Source: Dehalococcoidia bacterium (GTDB taxonomy: Bacteria > Chloroflexota > Dehalococcoidia > Tepidiformales > Tepidiformaceae). Taken from it: a stretch of DNA of 33,763 bases. A program made the translations under genes and the position numbers. Below the pieces are notes generated by a model, which worked only from the letters and a program-made list of their open reading frames with translations, ran no database searches and had not been told where the DNA came from. Positions within the stretch are counted from its first letter, which is position 1, and each line of letters begins with the position of its first letter. The stretch lies in the NCBI GenBank assembly GCA_020432045.1, contig JAGQHB010000112.1, positions 1 to 33,763 of the forward strand, in the 5' to 3' direction. Positions 14,725-23,464 of this stretch are shown piece after piece.

Positions 14725-15642
14725 ATGGACTATCGCGTCGTTGCCACCAGCCTCGCCTTCCCCGAGGGCCCGCTCGAACTCCCCGGCGGCGATATCGCCC
14801 TCGTCGAGATCCGCGCCGGCGATGTTAGCCGCATCAATCCCGCCACGGGCGCAAAGACCGTCATCGCGCACACGGGCGGTGGTCCGAACGGCGCCGCACT
14901 CGGGCCTGACGGCGCCATCTACGTCGCCCAGAACGGCGGCTTCTCCTGGGTCCCCCGCGATGTGGGCGGCGAGACGCGCTACTTCCCCGGCGAGCAACCG
15001 GAAGACTACATCGGCGGCCAGATCCAGCGCGTGACCCTGTCCGGCGAGGTCTCGACGATCTACTCGGAGTGCAATGGCGAACCTCTGAAAGGCCCCAACG
15101 ACCTCGTGTTTGATGCGGAGGGCAACTTCTACTTCACCGACCACGGCAAGAACCGCCCCCGCTCCCGCGACCGAACGGGCATCTACTACGCCTCACCCGA
15201 CGGAAAGATGATCAAGGAGATCATCTTCCCAATGGAGGCGCCGAACGGCATCGGCCTGAGCCCCGACGGTAAGACGCTCTATATCGCGGAGACTCCCACC
15301 GCGCGGGTCTGGGCTGTCAGCCTCTCCGGGCCCGGCCAGGTCGCCGGACGCCGGGTGCTCGCGACGGTACCGGGAGGTCCTCCGAACAACCTCGCCATGC
15401 TCGATTCGCTCTGCGTCGACGCCGAGGGCAACGTCCTCGTTGCGACGCTGGTCCACGGCGGCATCACGTCCATCTCGCCCGATGGCGCACGGCTGACGCA
15501 TACGCCGGTCCCCGACAGGCTGACGACAAACTGCTGCTTCGCAGGGCCAGGACTCGGGACGCTTTACGTCACAGCCAGCACCACCGGCCAGCTCGTCGCC
15601 TTCGATAACTGGCCAACGAAGGGACTGAAGCTCAACTTCTGA
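14725..15642 (+). CDS. SMP-30/gluconolactonase/LRE-like protein
   Basis: A six-bladed beta-propeller metal-dependent lactonase family member of 305 aa. The metal ligands fall in conserved places: E14 (AFPEGP), N125 (KGPNDLVFD), N174 (EAPNGIGLSPDG) and D227 (MLDSLCVDAEGN). Repeated blade motifs (SPDG, DAEGN, GPDG) are seen throughout. It probably hydrolyses a sugar lactone or similar ester in the cytoplasm, as no signal peptide is present. Start ATG at 14725 has GAGG about 11 bases upstream. It shares a 107-bp intergenic region with the divergent aminotransferase. Confidence 0.88.
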   Translation: MDYRVVATSLAFPEGPLELPGGDIALVEIRAGDVSRINPATGAKTVIAHTGGGPNGAALGPDGAIYVAQNGGFSWVPRDVGGETRYFPGEQPEDYIGGQIQRVTLSGEVSTIYSECNGEPLKGPNDLVFDAEGNFYFTDHGKNRPRSRDRTGIYYASPDGKMIKEIIFPMEAPNGIGLSPDGKTLYIAETPTARVWAVSLSGPGQVAGRRVLATVPGGPPNNLAMLDSLCVDAEGNVLVATLVHGGITSISPDGARLTHTPVPDRLTTNCCFAGPGLGTLYVTASTTGQLVAFDNWPTKGLKLNF

Positions 15643-15694
15643 TCCGCAACCGTCACCATTTGTACTTCGCTCACCGCCGATGGTGAACAGGTAA

Positions 15695-16126
15695 ATGGTT
15701 GGGAAAGAGGCTTCGAAACTGCTGCGGATGCTTGCGCTGCTCTATGCGCTGAGCCTCTCCGTCGCGTGCGTGCCAGGGGTCTCGCCAGCGCCTGCCCTGG
15801 AGGAAGAGCCCGAGTACTCGCTCACCCCGCCGGGAGCCGACGAGGTGGGGGCCGGTGTGGCCTTCCCGTTCCACGTCGACGAAGGTGGCGTCCTCCGCGT
15901 TCTCGCCGTGCAGGCCCCCGGCCAGGACGTCTTGGCGTTCTACCAGAAACAGCTCGCTGACTATGGGTGGGAACCGCACGCCGATACCCTGCCGAATTCC
16001 GGCTCCGAGCAGTCGGCAGTTAGTTGGGCGAAGGGGCGCTTGCACTTCCGCCTCGCGTTCTGGCAGGGCCTGGACGACGACCCCCGGACCATCTTCTCGA
16101 TCACCCTCTATCGCGATGGCGGCTAG
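15695..16126 (+). CDS. Putative lipoprotein, 143 aa
   Basis: Family not recognised. After a basic N-terminus a hydrophobic stretch (LLRMLALLYALSLSVAC) ends in a lipobox-like LSVAC, so the protein is probably lipidated at Cys25 and anchored on the outer face of the membrane; Ser at -3 is not the most common residue. The mature part begins with a Pro/Glu-rich segment and then a small alpha/beta domain (GQDVLAFYQKQLADYGWEP, then GRLHFRLAFWQG), similar in look to small domains in which a helix ending 'YGW' packs on a sheet. It follows SMP-30 by 52 bases and converges on PPK2 with 10 bases between stops. Confidence 0.65.
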   Translation: MVGKEASKLLRMLALLYALSLSVACVPGVSPAPALEEEPEYSLTPPGADEVGAGVAFPFHVDEGGVLRVLAVQAPGQDVLAFYQKQLADYGWEPHADTLPNSGSEQSAVSWAKGRLHFRLAFWQGLDDDPRTIFSITLYRDGG

Positions 16127-16136
16127 GAGGGCGAAC

Positions 16137-16940
<804 letters not shown>

Positions 16941-16972
16941 CGTCTGCTCCTTCGCGTGGCCGGTGGGCGGTG

Positions 16973-17578
16973 CTATTCGCTCGCCCTTGCCTGGCGGCGT
17001 TTCCGCTGGTCTTCCGGGAGGACCTCTTCAAAATGGTCCTTCCATTCCGCATCCGGAGTCTCGCAGGCGTCTTTCGGTACGAACCGTGAGCGCTCCACCA
17101 TCTGCATCTTGTGGATGTAGCGCGGGCAGTTCGGGAATATCTCTTCAGCCTGCACGCGCACTACGAACTGCGCTTCCGGGTATTCGGCCAGCAACGGGTC
17201 ATCGAAGTCGATGCTCGCCGTGCCGTTCACGCGCATCCGGTTTTGGCGCTCCCAGTCGATGAACAGCATCCCTACCTTGCCGTTGGTGGCGATGTTCCCG
17301 CCGCTCATGAACTGGCCGTTGCCGTCATAGCTCGGGAATGCCAGCGTGTGCTCGTCCAGCACGCGGATGAACCCGGGATCGCCGCCCTTGTAGGAACAGT
17401 CGACATTGCCCCGTGCGTCCACCGTCGCGAGGAAGAACATGTCCATCCGCTCGATGAATGCCTGGTCCCTCTCGTCGATCCGGTCATGCACGGTACGCGT
17501 GCGGATCGCCTCCGCCAGCCGCTCGGAATCGAACCGCCTTTGCAGCTCCCGTTCACCGTCGTTGAGTTCGTACGCCAT
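16973..17578 (-). CDS. Pyridoxamine 5'-phosphate oxidase-fold flavoprotein (COG3576-like)
   Basis: Split beta-barrel FMN-binding family member, 201 aa. Recognisable parts: AFIERMDMFFLATVDARGNVDCSYKGGDPGF (first strands and flavin loop), LAFPSYDGNGQFMSGGNIATNGKVGMLFIDW (dimer and FMN phosphate region) and a C-terminal helical segment containing CPRYIHKMQMV, typical of the flavin-nucleotide-binding branch. Function is probably a reductase or oxidase on a small redox compound; the true PdxH role is unlikely. Start ATG at 17578 lies in a 95-bp divergent region shared with the methylisocitrate-lyase-family gene. PPK2 follows 32 bases downstream. Confidence 0.83.
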   Translation of the reverse strand: MAYELNDGERELQRRFDSERLAEAIRTRTVHDRIDERDQAFIERMDMFFLATVDARGNVDCSYKGGDPGFIRVLDEHTLAFPSYDGNGQFMSGGNIATNGKVGMLFIDWERQNRMRVNGTASIDFDDPLLAEYPEAQFVVRVQAEEIFPNCPRYIHKMQMVERSRFVPKDACETPDAEWKDHFEEVLPEDQRKRRQARASE

Positions 17579-17673
17579 CGTGGGCCCCCCTGTCGCGATG
17601 GCTCATCCTATCCTTCGCGCGCGGGCGCCGGTACATGCGTCGCCGGCTCCGCGCCAGCATGGAGGCTCTATCA

Positions 17674-18573
17674 ATGTTGAATGTCACCGTTTCCGTCGAA
17701 GAGAAGCGCCAGCGATTCGTCCAGAGCCTGGCTTCGGGGCGCCTGCAGCGGTTTGCGGGGGCGTTCTCCCCGCTCGTCGCCATGCTCATCGAAGACGTGG
17801 GCTTCGATGGCGTCTACGTCTCCGGCGCCATGCTCTCGGCGGACCTCGGACTGCCCGATATCGGGCTCACGACGCTGACCGAGGTTTCCGAGCGAGGGCA
17901 CCAGATCTCCCGCGCCACCAACCTCCCGGTCTTTATCGATGCTGACACCGGCTTTGGCGAGCCAATGAACGCCGCCCGCACCGTTCGCACGCTCGAAGAC
18001 CTGGGACTCGCCGGCTGCCACATCGAAGACCAGGTCAACCCGAAGCGCTGCGGCCATCTCGACAACAAGGAGGTGGTCCCCACCGGGGACATGGTGCGCC
18101 GCATCACGGCCGCGGCGAGGGCCCGGCGCGACCCAAATTTCATCATCTGCGCGCGAACTGACTCGCGAGCGATCGAAGGTCTCGACGCAGCGATCGCGCG
18201 GGCAAGGGCCTACATCGATGCTGGCGCCACTATGATCTTCCCCGAGGCGCTGGCTGACGAGCGCGAATTCGAAGCATTCCGCCACGCGATCAACGTCCCA
18301 ATCCTTGCCAACATGACCGAGTTCGGGAAGTCAAAGCTGCTGGACGCCGCCACCCTCCAATCGCTCGGCGTGAGTATGGTCATCTACCCGGTCACTTCGC
18401 TGCGTATCGCCATGGGCGCGGTCGAGCGCGGCCTCCGCCAACTGCTCGAAGAGGGTACTCAGGCGGCCCTTGTCGGCCAGATGCAGACGCGCGAGCGGCT
18501 CTACGAACTCGTCCACTACGCCGGCTACAGCGCCTTCGATGAGCGCGTGTTCAACTTCGAGACCCCGTCCTAA
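17674..18573 (+). CDS. Isocitrate lyase/PEP mutase family, methylisocitrate lyase-like
   Basis: A TIM-barrel lyase of 299 aa that cleaves a C-C bond next to a carboxylate. It has the Mg-binding strand FIDADTGFGEP (about 88-97), the catalytic loop KRCGH (124-128) and the PrpB-like ARTDSRAIEGLDAAIARA, then TEFGKSKLL. KRCGH with a Cys is the hallmark of lyases in this superfamily, as opposed to PEP mutases. Methylisocitrate lyase (2-methylcitrate cycle for propionyl-CoA) is the best guess, but no prpC or prpD is in the window, and related carboxyvinyl-carboxyphosphonate or dimethylmalate lyases look alike. Start ATG at 17674 is set by GGAGG (17661-17665) eight bases upstream; an ATG at 17635 lacks such a site. 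Confidence 0.85.
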   Translation: MLNVTVSVEEKRQRFVQSLASGRLQRFAGAFSPLVAMLIEDVGFDGVYVSGAMLSADLGLPDIGLTTLTEVSERGHQISRATNLPVFIDADTGFGEPMNAARTVRTLEDLGLAGCHIEDQVNPKRCGHLDNKEVVPTGDMVRRITAAARARRDPNFIICARTDSRAIEGLDAAIARARAYIDAGATMIFPEALADEREFEAFRHAINVPILANMTEFGKSKLLDAATLQSLGVSMVIYPVTSLRIAMGAVERGLRQLLEEGTQAALVGQMQTRERLYELVHYAGYSAFDERVFNFETPS

Positions 18574-18636
18574 CGACCGCTGCGGCGGGTCCATCCGGAT
18601 CTACACGCCATGCTGGAGTTGCCGCATCCTTGATGC

Positions 18637-19281
18637 GTGTCACGCTCTGCACTGCTCCGCTTACTGGCCATCGCGTTTGGTGCCGCCGCTGCCGCGCATG
18701 CGTACGTCCGTTTATTCACCCCGTGGCAGCGCAACTGGGGCGCAACGCAGGAAGAGAGCGAGGGGCCACTCGAAGGTGACGAATTCGTCGACACGTCCCA
18801 GGGCCAGACAACGCGCGCGATCACTGTCGACGCACCGCCCGAGTGCATCTGGCCGTGGCTCGTGCAGATGGGCTACAGGCGCGGCGGGTTCTATTCGTGG
18901 GACTTCCTCGATCGCCTGTTCCGCATCCTCGATGCGCCAAGCTCGAAGCGCGTCCTCCAGGAGTTCCAACAGCTTGCTCCCGGCGATGAAGTACCCGTCG
19001 GCGTCGGCCCGGCGTTTCCCGTGCTGCGTGTCGAGCCGGCCCGTGTGCTGGTGCTCGGTTCGGCCGACCCCAACTTCAAGGTCTCCTGGCAGACGGTGCT
19101 GCGACCCCTTCCCGGCGGCCGCACGCGGCTGATCACGCGAAACCGGGTCCAGCCGCCACCAGGGCTCGGCAACCGCATCGGTGCGATGGTGATCGATATC
19201 GCCGCGTTCGTGATGGTCAGGCGCTGGCTGAAGGTGCTAAAGGAGCGCGGCGAGGGCCTCGCCACCGGCAGGTACGAGTGA
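18637..19281 (+). CDS. SRPBCC-fold protein with N-terminal membrane segment
   Basis: A 214-aa protein with an N-terminal hydrophobic segment (LLRLLAIAFGAAAAAHAYVRLF) and then a START/SRPBCC-type ligand-binding domain (TRAITVDAPPECIWPWLVQMGYRRGGFYSWDFLD, later TRLITRNRVQ). The pattern 'APPECIWPWL' is the usual first strand and helix of the polyketide-cyclase/dehydrase-like family. A second hydrophobic stretch near the C-terminus (GAMVIDIAAFVMV) may return it to the membrane. Ligand unknown. The start is GTG at 18637 without a strong Shine-Dalgarno. It follows the lyase by 63 bases on the same strand. Confidence 0.7.
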   Translation: MSRSALLRLLAIAFGAAAAAHAYVRLFTPWQRNWGATQEESEGPLEGDEFVDTSQGQTTRAITVDAPPECIWPWLVQMGYRRGGFYSWDFLDRLFRILDAPSSKRVLQEFQQLAPGDEVPVGVGPAFPVLRVEPARVLVLGSADPNFKVSWQTVLRPLPGGRTRLITRNRVQPPPGLGNRIGAMVIDIAAFVMVRRWLKVLKERGEGLATGRYE

Positions 19282-19356
19282 TTCCCGCACGGATAGCCGC
19301 CCCGTACCGCTCCCGGTAAAGTGGCCACCACTCAGATTGAACCCGGAGCACATGCA

Positions 19357-19824
19357 ATGCCCAGCCGCCGCAACAACATCGCCCTGACCGACGAAGAACG
19401 CACGCAATACCTGGCCGACGGCTGGAACCTGCAGGTCGCCTCGATCGGTCCCGGCGGATTCCCCCACCTCGTCGCGATGTGGTACGTCCTCGACGACGAG
19501 GGCCGCATCATGTTCACGACCTTCCGCAAGAGCCAGAAGGTGATAAACCTCCAGCGAAACCCGAAGATGACCGTGATGCTGGAATCCGGGAAGGCGTACA
19601 ACGAACTCAAGGGCCTCGTCATTGAAGGCGAGGTCGACATCGTCGACGACACCGGGTTCACCGCGAACGTGATGGCCCGCGTCGGCGAAAAGTACAACGG
19701 CATTCCAGCCCGCACCGATACGCCCGAAGCCGCCCTCAAGGTCGCCTCCAAGCGCGTTGTCGTCCGCCTCAACCCGGTGGACGTTTACAGTTGGGACCAC
19801 GGCAAGCTCGGCGGCGTCTACTAG
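19357..19824 (+). CDS. PPOX-class flavin/F420-binding protein
   Basis: A 155-aa split-barrel protein. Motifs: LTDEERTQYLADGWNLQVASIGPGGFPHLVAMWYVLDDEGRI (strand and cofactor loop), FRKSQKVINLQRNPKMTVMLESGK and LKGLVIEGEVDIVDD. The arrangement fits the TIGR03618-like class, often F420- or FMN-dependent. Start ATG at 19357 has GGAG eight bases upstream; a GTG at 19321 would add 12 residues of no family character. The next PPOX gene begins 20 bases after its stop, so the two form an operon. Confidence 0.82.
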   Translation: MPSRRNNIALTDEERTQYLADGWNLQVASIGPGGFPHLVAMWYVLDDEGRIMFTTFRKSQKVINLQRNPKMTVMLESGKAYNELKGLVIEGEVDIVDDTGFTANVMARVGEKYNGIPARTDTPEAALKVASKRVVVRLNPVDVYSWDHGKLGGVY

Positions 19825-19844
19825 GATTCAGGAGGACATTCGCT

Positions 19845-20282
19845 ATGGGCGCATTCACGATGTCGAAATCCGAACGCGAGGCGTTCCTCGCCGACCTGCA
19901 CGTCGGCGTGCTTTCGGTCGCTGATGGCGCCCGTGGGCCCCTCAGCGTCCCGGTCTGGTACATCTACGAGCCGGGCGGCGACGTCTGGTTTTCAACCGGG
20001 CGCGAAAGCGAAAAAGCCCGGCTGCTCCGGGGCGTCAGCCGCGCAAGTCTCGTCGCCCAGACCGAGACCGCACCGTATCAGTACGTGATGGTCGAAGGTC
20101 TCGTCAGTTTCGGCCCCGCCGATTACGAACAGCACCTGCGGCCGATGGCCCACCGCTATCTTGGCGAAAAAGGCGGCGAGGCCTATCTGCGCTCCACCGG
20201 CAGCGAGGCTGGCGTCGCCGGCAGCCTGATCGTCCGCATCACGCCGGACCGCTGGCGCACCGTGGACTACGGGAAGCGCTAA
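19845..20282 (+). CDS. PPOX-family protein, second of a tandem pair
   Basis: A 145-aa split-barrel flavoprotein with MSKSEREAFLADLHVGVLSVA, then LSVPVWYIYEPGGDVWFSTGRESEKARLLRGVSRASLVAQTE, the cofactor-binding loop of the family. It is divergent in sequence from the upstream paralogue, so it is not a recent duplication. ATG at 19845 follows AGGAGG (19830-19835), a strong ribosome-binding site. Cofactor and substrate are unknown; both members may be deazaflavin- or FMN-dependent reductases. Its 3' neighbour is convergent. Confidence 0.82.
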   Translation: MGAFTMSKSEREAFLADLHVGVLSVADGARGPLSVPVWYIYEPGGDVWFSTGRESEKARLLRGVSRASLVAQTETAPYQYVMVEGLVSFGPADYEQHLRPMAHRYLGEKGGEAYLRSTGSEAGVAGSLIVRITPDRWRTVDYGKR

Positions 20283-20385
20283 CCCACCGGCCTGCCTTCG
20301 TAGTCGCAGCCACCCCTGGCCGCGGGCCTCTGAACGAGGGCCGAATCAGCAAGAACGACTTCGCGGTCGCTCCATCGCGTCGGCC

Positions 20386-20823
20386 CTACCGGCTCGGCGC
20401 ACTCCCTCCCTCTGCTGCCCGCTTCAACCCCTCGCTCTCCATCTCCAAATTCCGGTGCGCGACCCGCGCGAGCATCGGCCGCAGCAACAGCGCCCCGAGG
20501 CCCTCCATCTCCGCCCGCAGCGTCACCCGCGAGCGGTTCTCGCCCAGCGGTTCAACCGCGTGGTACCCGGTTGACCGAACGCCCGGCGCCTTGTTTTTCC
20601 AGGTGAACTGACGCCCGGGTTCGCATTCGGTCACGGTCCACGTGCCAGTCGGCCCGCCCTTCACGGCGACCTTTGCACGCAGCCCTTCCCGAATCGGTAG
20701 TGGGTCGAGGAGCGACAGCGACTTGAATGAAGCAGTCCACGAAGGCCAGCTCTCGAGGTCGGCCATGACCTCCCAGACCTTCTCCGGCGGTGCGGCGATT
20801 TCGATTGAGCGTTCGTATTTCAT
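20386..20823 (-). CDS. SRPBCC family protein (polyketide cyclase/dehydrase-like)
   Basis: A 145-aa soluble START-like protein. The first strand and helix read MKYERSIEIAAPPEKVWEVMADLESWPSWTASF, a textbook opening for the family, followed by strands ending in FTWKNKAPGV and SRVTLRAEMEG, and a long C-terminal helix (RVAHRNLEMESEGLKRAAE). It likely binds a hydrophobic ligand. Start ATG at 20823 was chosen because conserved sequence begins there; the longer frame to 20889 adds 22 unrelated residues. No clear Shine-Dalgarno. Confidence 0.8.
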   Translation of the reverse strand: MKYERSIEIAAPPEKVWEVMADLESWPSWTASFKSLSLLDPLPIREGLRAKVAVKGGPTGTWTVTECEPGRQFTWKNKAPGVRSTGYHAVEPLGENRSRVTLRAEMEGLGALLLRPMLARVAHRNLEMESEGLKRAAEGGSAPSR

Positions 20824-20915
20824 GGGCAGAGTGTTGCTCGCCCACACCGGCCGGGCCTGCGTCCTTTGGAGGAAGCAGGCCCGGGACAAGTGATGGAGTC
20901 CATTGGAGCGATAGC

Positions 20916-22097
20916 CTAGCCGACGGCCCCGCTCGCCTTGAGTGCTGCGATCTTTTCCGCGCTCAACCCCATGCCGCTGAGGATCTCGTCGGTGTGCTGG
21001 CCGATCATCGGGCCGGTGCTCTTCGGCTTGCCGGGCGTATCGCTCAGCTTCGCCGCAACGCCGATCTGCTGCACTTTACCGACCGGTGAATCCAGCTCGA
21101 TCACCATGTTGCGAGCGACGTTGTGCGGGTTCGTCACCACGTTCTCCATCTCCAGCACCGTTGCCGCGCAGATGTCGTACTTCGACATCTCGGCCATCCA
21201 CTCGTCCGCCGTCCGCGTCTTCATCACGGCGGCGACCTTCTCTTTGAACTCCGGCCAGCGCTCCGCATTGTGCTGCTCGTGCCGCATCTCTTCGATGCCG
21301 AGGACGTTTGTCAGCGCCTCGTAGAAGTGCGGCTCAATGCTGCCCAGAGAGAACCAGCGCCCGTCCTTCGTCTCGTAGACGTTGTAGAAGTGCGTCACAC
21401 CATTGAGCGTCGATTCGCCACGCCTCACGGGCGTGCCGCTGCCGAAGAACCCCGAGAAGGCGCTCGTCATCAACGAAAGCACGCCGTCGCTCATGCCAAC
21501 GTCCACGTTCTGGCCGCGGCCCGTCTGCTGCCGCGCGAGCAGCGCCACGCAGATGGCGAATGCACACATCAGCCCTCCACCGGCGAAGTCCGCGACCAGG
21601 TTGATCGGGATCGCCGGTGGCTGGCCCTTCTGCCCGATGACGTCGAGCCCGCCTCCGGTCGACGTGTAGTTGATATCGTGGCCGACAAGGTTGCTGTACG
21701 GGCCTGTCTGCCCGAATCCGGAGATCGAGGCGCAGATGATGCGCGGGTTGATCTTCGAAAGCGTCTCGTAGTCCACGCCGAGCCGCTTCACCACGCCCGG
21801 CCGGAAGCCTTCCAGCACCACGTCGGCATTCTTCACCATCTCGTAGAAGAGCTCGCGCGCCGTCTCGTCCTTCAGGTTGAGCGCGATCGACTTCTTGCCG
21901 CGCCCGAAGGCGTTGTAGGCGACCTGCTTCTGCGCACCCTCCGGGTTGCGGGGGCCGCCGAGCTTGGCGGAGACGCCGGGGATCGCTTCCACCAGCGTCA
22001 CGTCGGCGCCGAAGTCTGCCAGCAGCATCGAGCAATACGGCCCGGGCGCCAGCCGCGAAAGGTCGAGAATCTTAATACCGTCGAGGGCCATCACCAT
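20916..22097 (-). CDS. Class III CoA-transferase fold, alpha-methylacyl-CoA racemase-like
   Basis: A CaiB/BaiF-fold enzyme of 393 aa. Beyond the CoA-binding N-terminus (LDLSRLAPGPYCSMLLADFGADVTLVE) it carries the racemase catalytic pair: H140 in GHDINYTSTGG and D170 in NLVADFAGGGLM. These are 30 residues apart, as are His126 and Asp156 of the mycobacterial MCR enzyme. True CoA-transferases use an Asp near the same place but lack the HDINY/ADFAGG pair. It should epimerise 2-methylacyl-CoA thioesters before beta-oxidation of branched chains. Start ATG at 22097 has AGGAG nine bases upstream; in-frame codons further upstream give no family sequence. Confidence 0.88.
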   Translation of the reverse strand: MVMALDGIKILDLSRLAPGPYCSMLLADFGADVTLVEAIPGVSAKLGGPRNPEGAQKQVAYNAFGRGKKSIALNLKDETARELFYEMVKNADVVLEGFRPGVVKRLGVDYETLSKINPRIICASISGFGQTGPYSNLVGHDINYTSTGGGLDVIGQKGQPPAIPINLVADFAGGGLMCAFAICVALLARQQTGRGQNVDVGMSDGVLSLMTSAFSGFFGSGTPVRRGESTLNGVTHFYNVYETKDGRWFSLGSIEPHFYEALTNVLGIEEMRHEQHNAERWPEFKEKVAAVMKTRTADEWMAEMSKYDICAATVLEMENVVTNPHNVARNMVIELDSPVGKVQQIGVAAKLSDTPGKPKSTGPMIGQHTDEILSGMGLSAEKIAALKASGAVG

Positions 22098-22182
22098 GGC
22101 GAAACACTCCTGCTTAGGGATAGTTAGCGTGGGCGTAAGCATGGCCGCGCACGCCATGCGGCGCAACCGCCCTTCTCCTTGC

Positions 22183-22368
22183 TCAGTACCGCATTCCCGT
22201 CTTCGCTTCGTACGCCCGGCCGACGGCCAGGAAGGCGTCGTCTCAGGTGTAGGCGACGAGCCTCGCGCCGGCGACATCCTCGGCGTACAGCCGTTCCCGG
22301 CTGGCGCTGCCGTTCAGCCGGTTGGCCACGCGCATGATGGCGTGCGCCCCATCGCGAAGGGCCTTCAT
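22183..22368 (-). pseudogene. Small gene interrupted by an in-frame TGA
   Basis: ATG at 22368 overlaps the stop of the histidine phosphatase (ATGA) and gives 41 codons (MKALRDGAHAIMRVANRL, ending RLVAYT) to a TGA at 22243-22245. The same frame continues after this TGA for 19 codons that look coding (DDAFLAVGRAYEAKTGMRY) before a second TGA at 22183-22185. A single TGG-to-TGA or similar change would explain it. The alternatives are a real 41-aa protein or stop-codon readthrough. I see no convincing SECIS element; a GC hairpin follows the TGA by about 15 bases. Family not recognised. Confidence 0.5.
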
Positions 22369-22967
22369 GCTTTCCCCATGCCGATCATCGCGAAGCCCGT
22401 GACCTGCTCCGGGGCGAGGTGCGCGGTCGAGGCCGCCTCCAGCAGCGACAGCCCACCGTGTCCCGCTGTCATCGTTGTGATCGATGCGTTCGCCATCGGC
22501 ACGGGTACCACGCGGTCGTCCCCGGTCGCCACCCCGATCGCCACGCCGATTGCGATGTAATGCGAGACGATCACAAGGTCGAGCCCACTGGCCTCGGCGG
22601 CGAGGCCCGCTGTGAGTACAGCGTCGAGCACGCGTTCCCGCCACTCCTGGAGCCTCTCTGGCTGGTCACGCCACTTCCCTGCCATGAACGGCCCGATCAT
22701 CGCCTGCCGTTCCGCTGCCGGCCACGAGGGGTCGAACACCTCCGCCACCTCGTCGCGCACCTCTGCTTCGAGCGTGAGCTCCTCCGCGATCGGCTCCGCC
22801 GTCTCGCGTGTCCTTCGCAGCGGCGACACCAGCAGCCGCCCGGCCCGGATACCGCGGAGAGCGTCCGCCACGGCGTCGGCCTGCTTGCGCCCAAGTGGCG
22901 CGAGGCCCGGGTCCAGCGCATCAACACCTGCCTCTGCGAGCCCGTGGCGTACGAGATAGATGGTCAT
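22365..22967 (-). CDS. Histidine phosphatase family protein (SixA/PhoE-like)
   Basis: A 200-aa cytoplasmic phosphatase of branch 1 of the histidine phosphatase superfamily. The catalytic RHG motif is at residues 7-9 (IYLVRHGLAEAG), the second phosphate-binding Arg lies in SPLRRTRETAEPIAE, and the late catalytic His is in LVIVSHYIAIG. The order DPGLAPLGRKQADAVADAL resembles SixA- or phosphoglycerate-mutase-like proteins. The substrate is unknown. The start codon overlaps the end of the upstream decayed frame (ATGA at 22964-22967) and its stop overlaps the next small ORF, so the three were a tightly coupled operon. Confidence 0.85.
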   Translation of the reverse strand: MTIYLVRHGLAEAGVDALDPGLAPLGRKQADAVADALRGIRAGRLLVSPLRRTRETAEPIAEELTLEAEVRDEVAEVFDPSWPAAERQAMIGPFMAGKWRDQPERLQEWRERVLDAVLTAGLAAEASGLDLVIVSHYIAIGVAIGVATGDDRVVPVPMANASITTMTAGHGGLSLLEAASTAHLAPEQVTGFAMIGMGKA

Positions 22968-23181
22968 TGCTGCGAAGTCTGCCCGGTCGCCCGCCCCGCC
23001 GCCAGAGCTAGCGCGGCGCCCACGGCAAGGCTGGGACTCGAGAGCACCGGTGGGTTCCCCTCAAACCGCGCCACGGGTCCGGGCATCGGCAAGCAGCGTT
23101 TCGTCCACCTCATGCGTCGCGCCGGCCCCCGGCGCCCGCTCCGCGATGGATCGATGCGGTATGCAGGAACGCGATCCGCAC
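22964..23181 (-). pseudogene. Remnant of an Asp/Glu-racemase-like gene
   Basis: GTG at 23181 with GGGAGG five bases upstream starts a protein-like frame (RIAFLHTASIH) that soon shifts. A second frame then reads IAERAPGAGATHEVDETLLADARTRGAV and stops at 23061, and a third reads EGNPPVLSSPSLAVGAALALAAG to the TGA at 22964. In order, these look like the N-terminus, the segment after it and the C-terminus of an amino-acid racemase-family protein (recalled openings: 'RIAFLHT...' then 'HEVDE.LLADAR'). At least two frame changes and the loss of the middle of the protein would be needed. Its final TGA still overlaps the phosphatase ATG. Confidence 0.5.
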
Positions 23182-23464
23182 GCATACCTCCCTCTCCAGC
23201 AGTCGAGACCGCCCTGGCCGCACCGCTCCCGAAAATACCCCAAAAGTCGGAGGCAGTGCACCCCGTAAGGGAGACGCCTGCTTCCTGCCGCTGCCGGACA
23301 CTGGGGCGGTTCGTGCCAGCGTTCGCCCCGCGGTTCACCGCCGGGCTGAACACTGATTCACGTTCGGGTACGGTATCGGGAGTTATGAGTTATATCGAAA
23401 TGCAGGACAACGACCCGGCGCCACAGATCCACCGCGGCGCCGGCCAGACCGGGAGGCCCGTTCA
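23182..23464. other. 283-bp divergent spacer, possible 27-aa leader ORF
   Basis: No convincing promoter pair is visible. A short plus-strand ORF (23385-23468) starts [14 protein letters not shown] and ends in a TGA overlapping the ABC ATPase ATG (CAATGA). GGAG lies only two bases before its ATG, so translation is doubtful. The rest shows nothing I can support. Confidence 0.35.

Noticed and set aside
20324-20342. GGGCCTC/GAGGGCC hairpin between the second tandem PPOX gene and the convergent SRPBCC gene
   Set aside because: The stem has an internal mismatch and no T-tract, so I do not call it a terminator.
22200-22245. Hairpin after the in-frame TGA as a possible SECIS element
   Set aside because: The stem encloses a three-base loop without the usual loop G or bulged U, and the location fits gene decay better than selenocysteine insertion.
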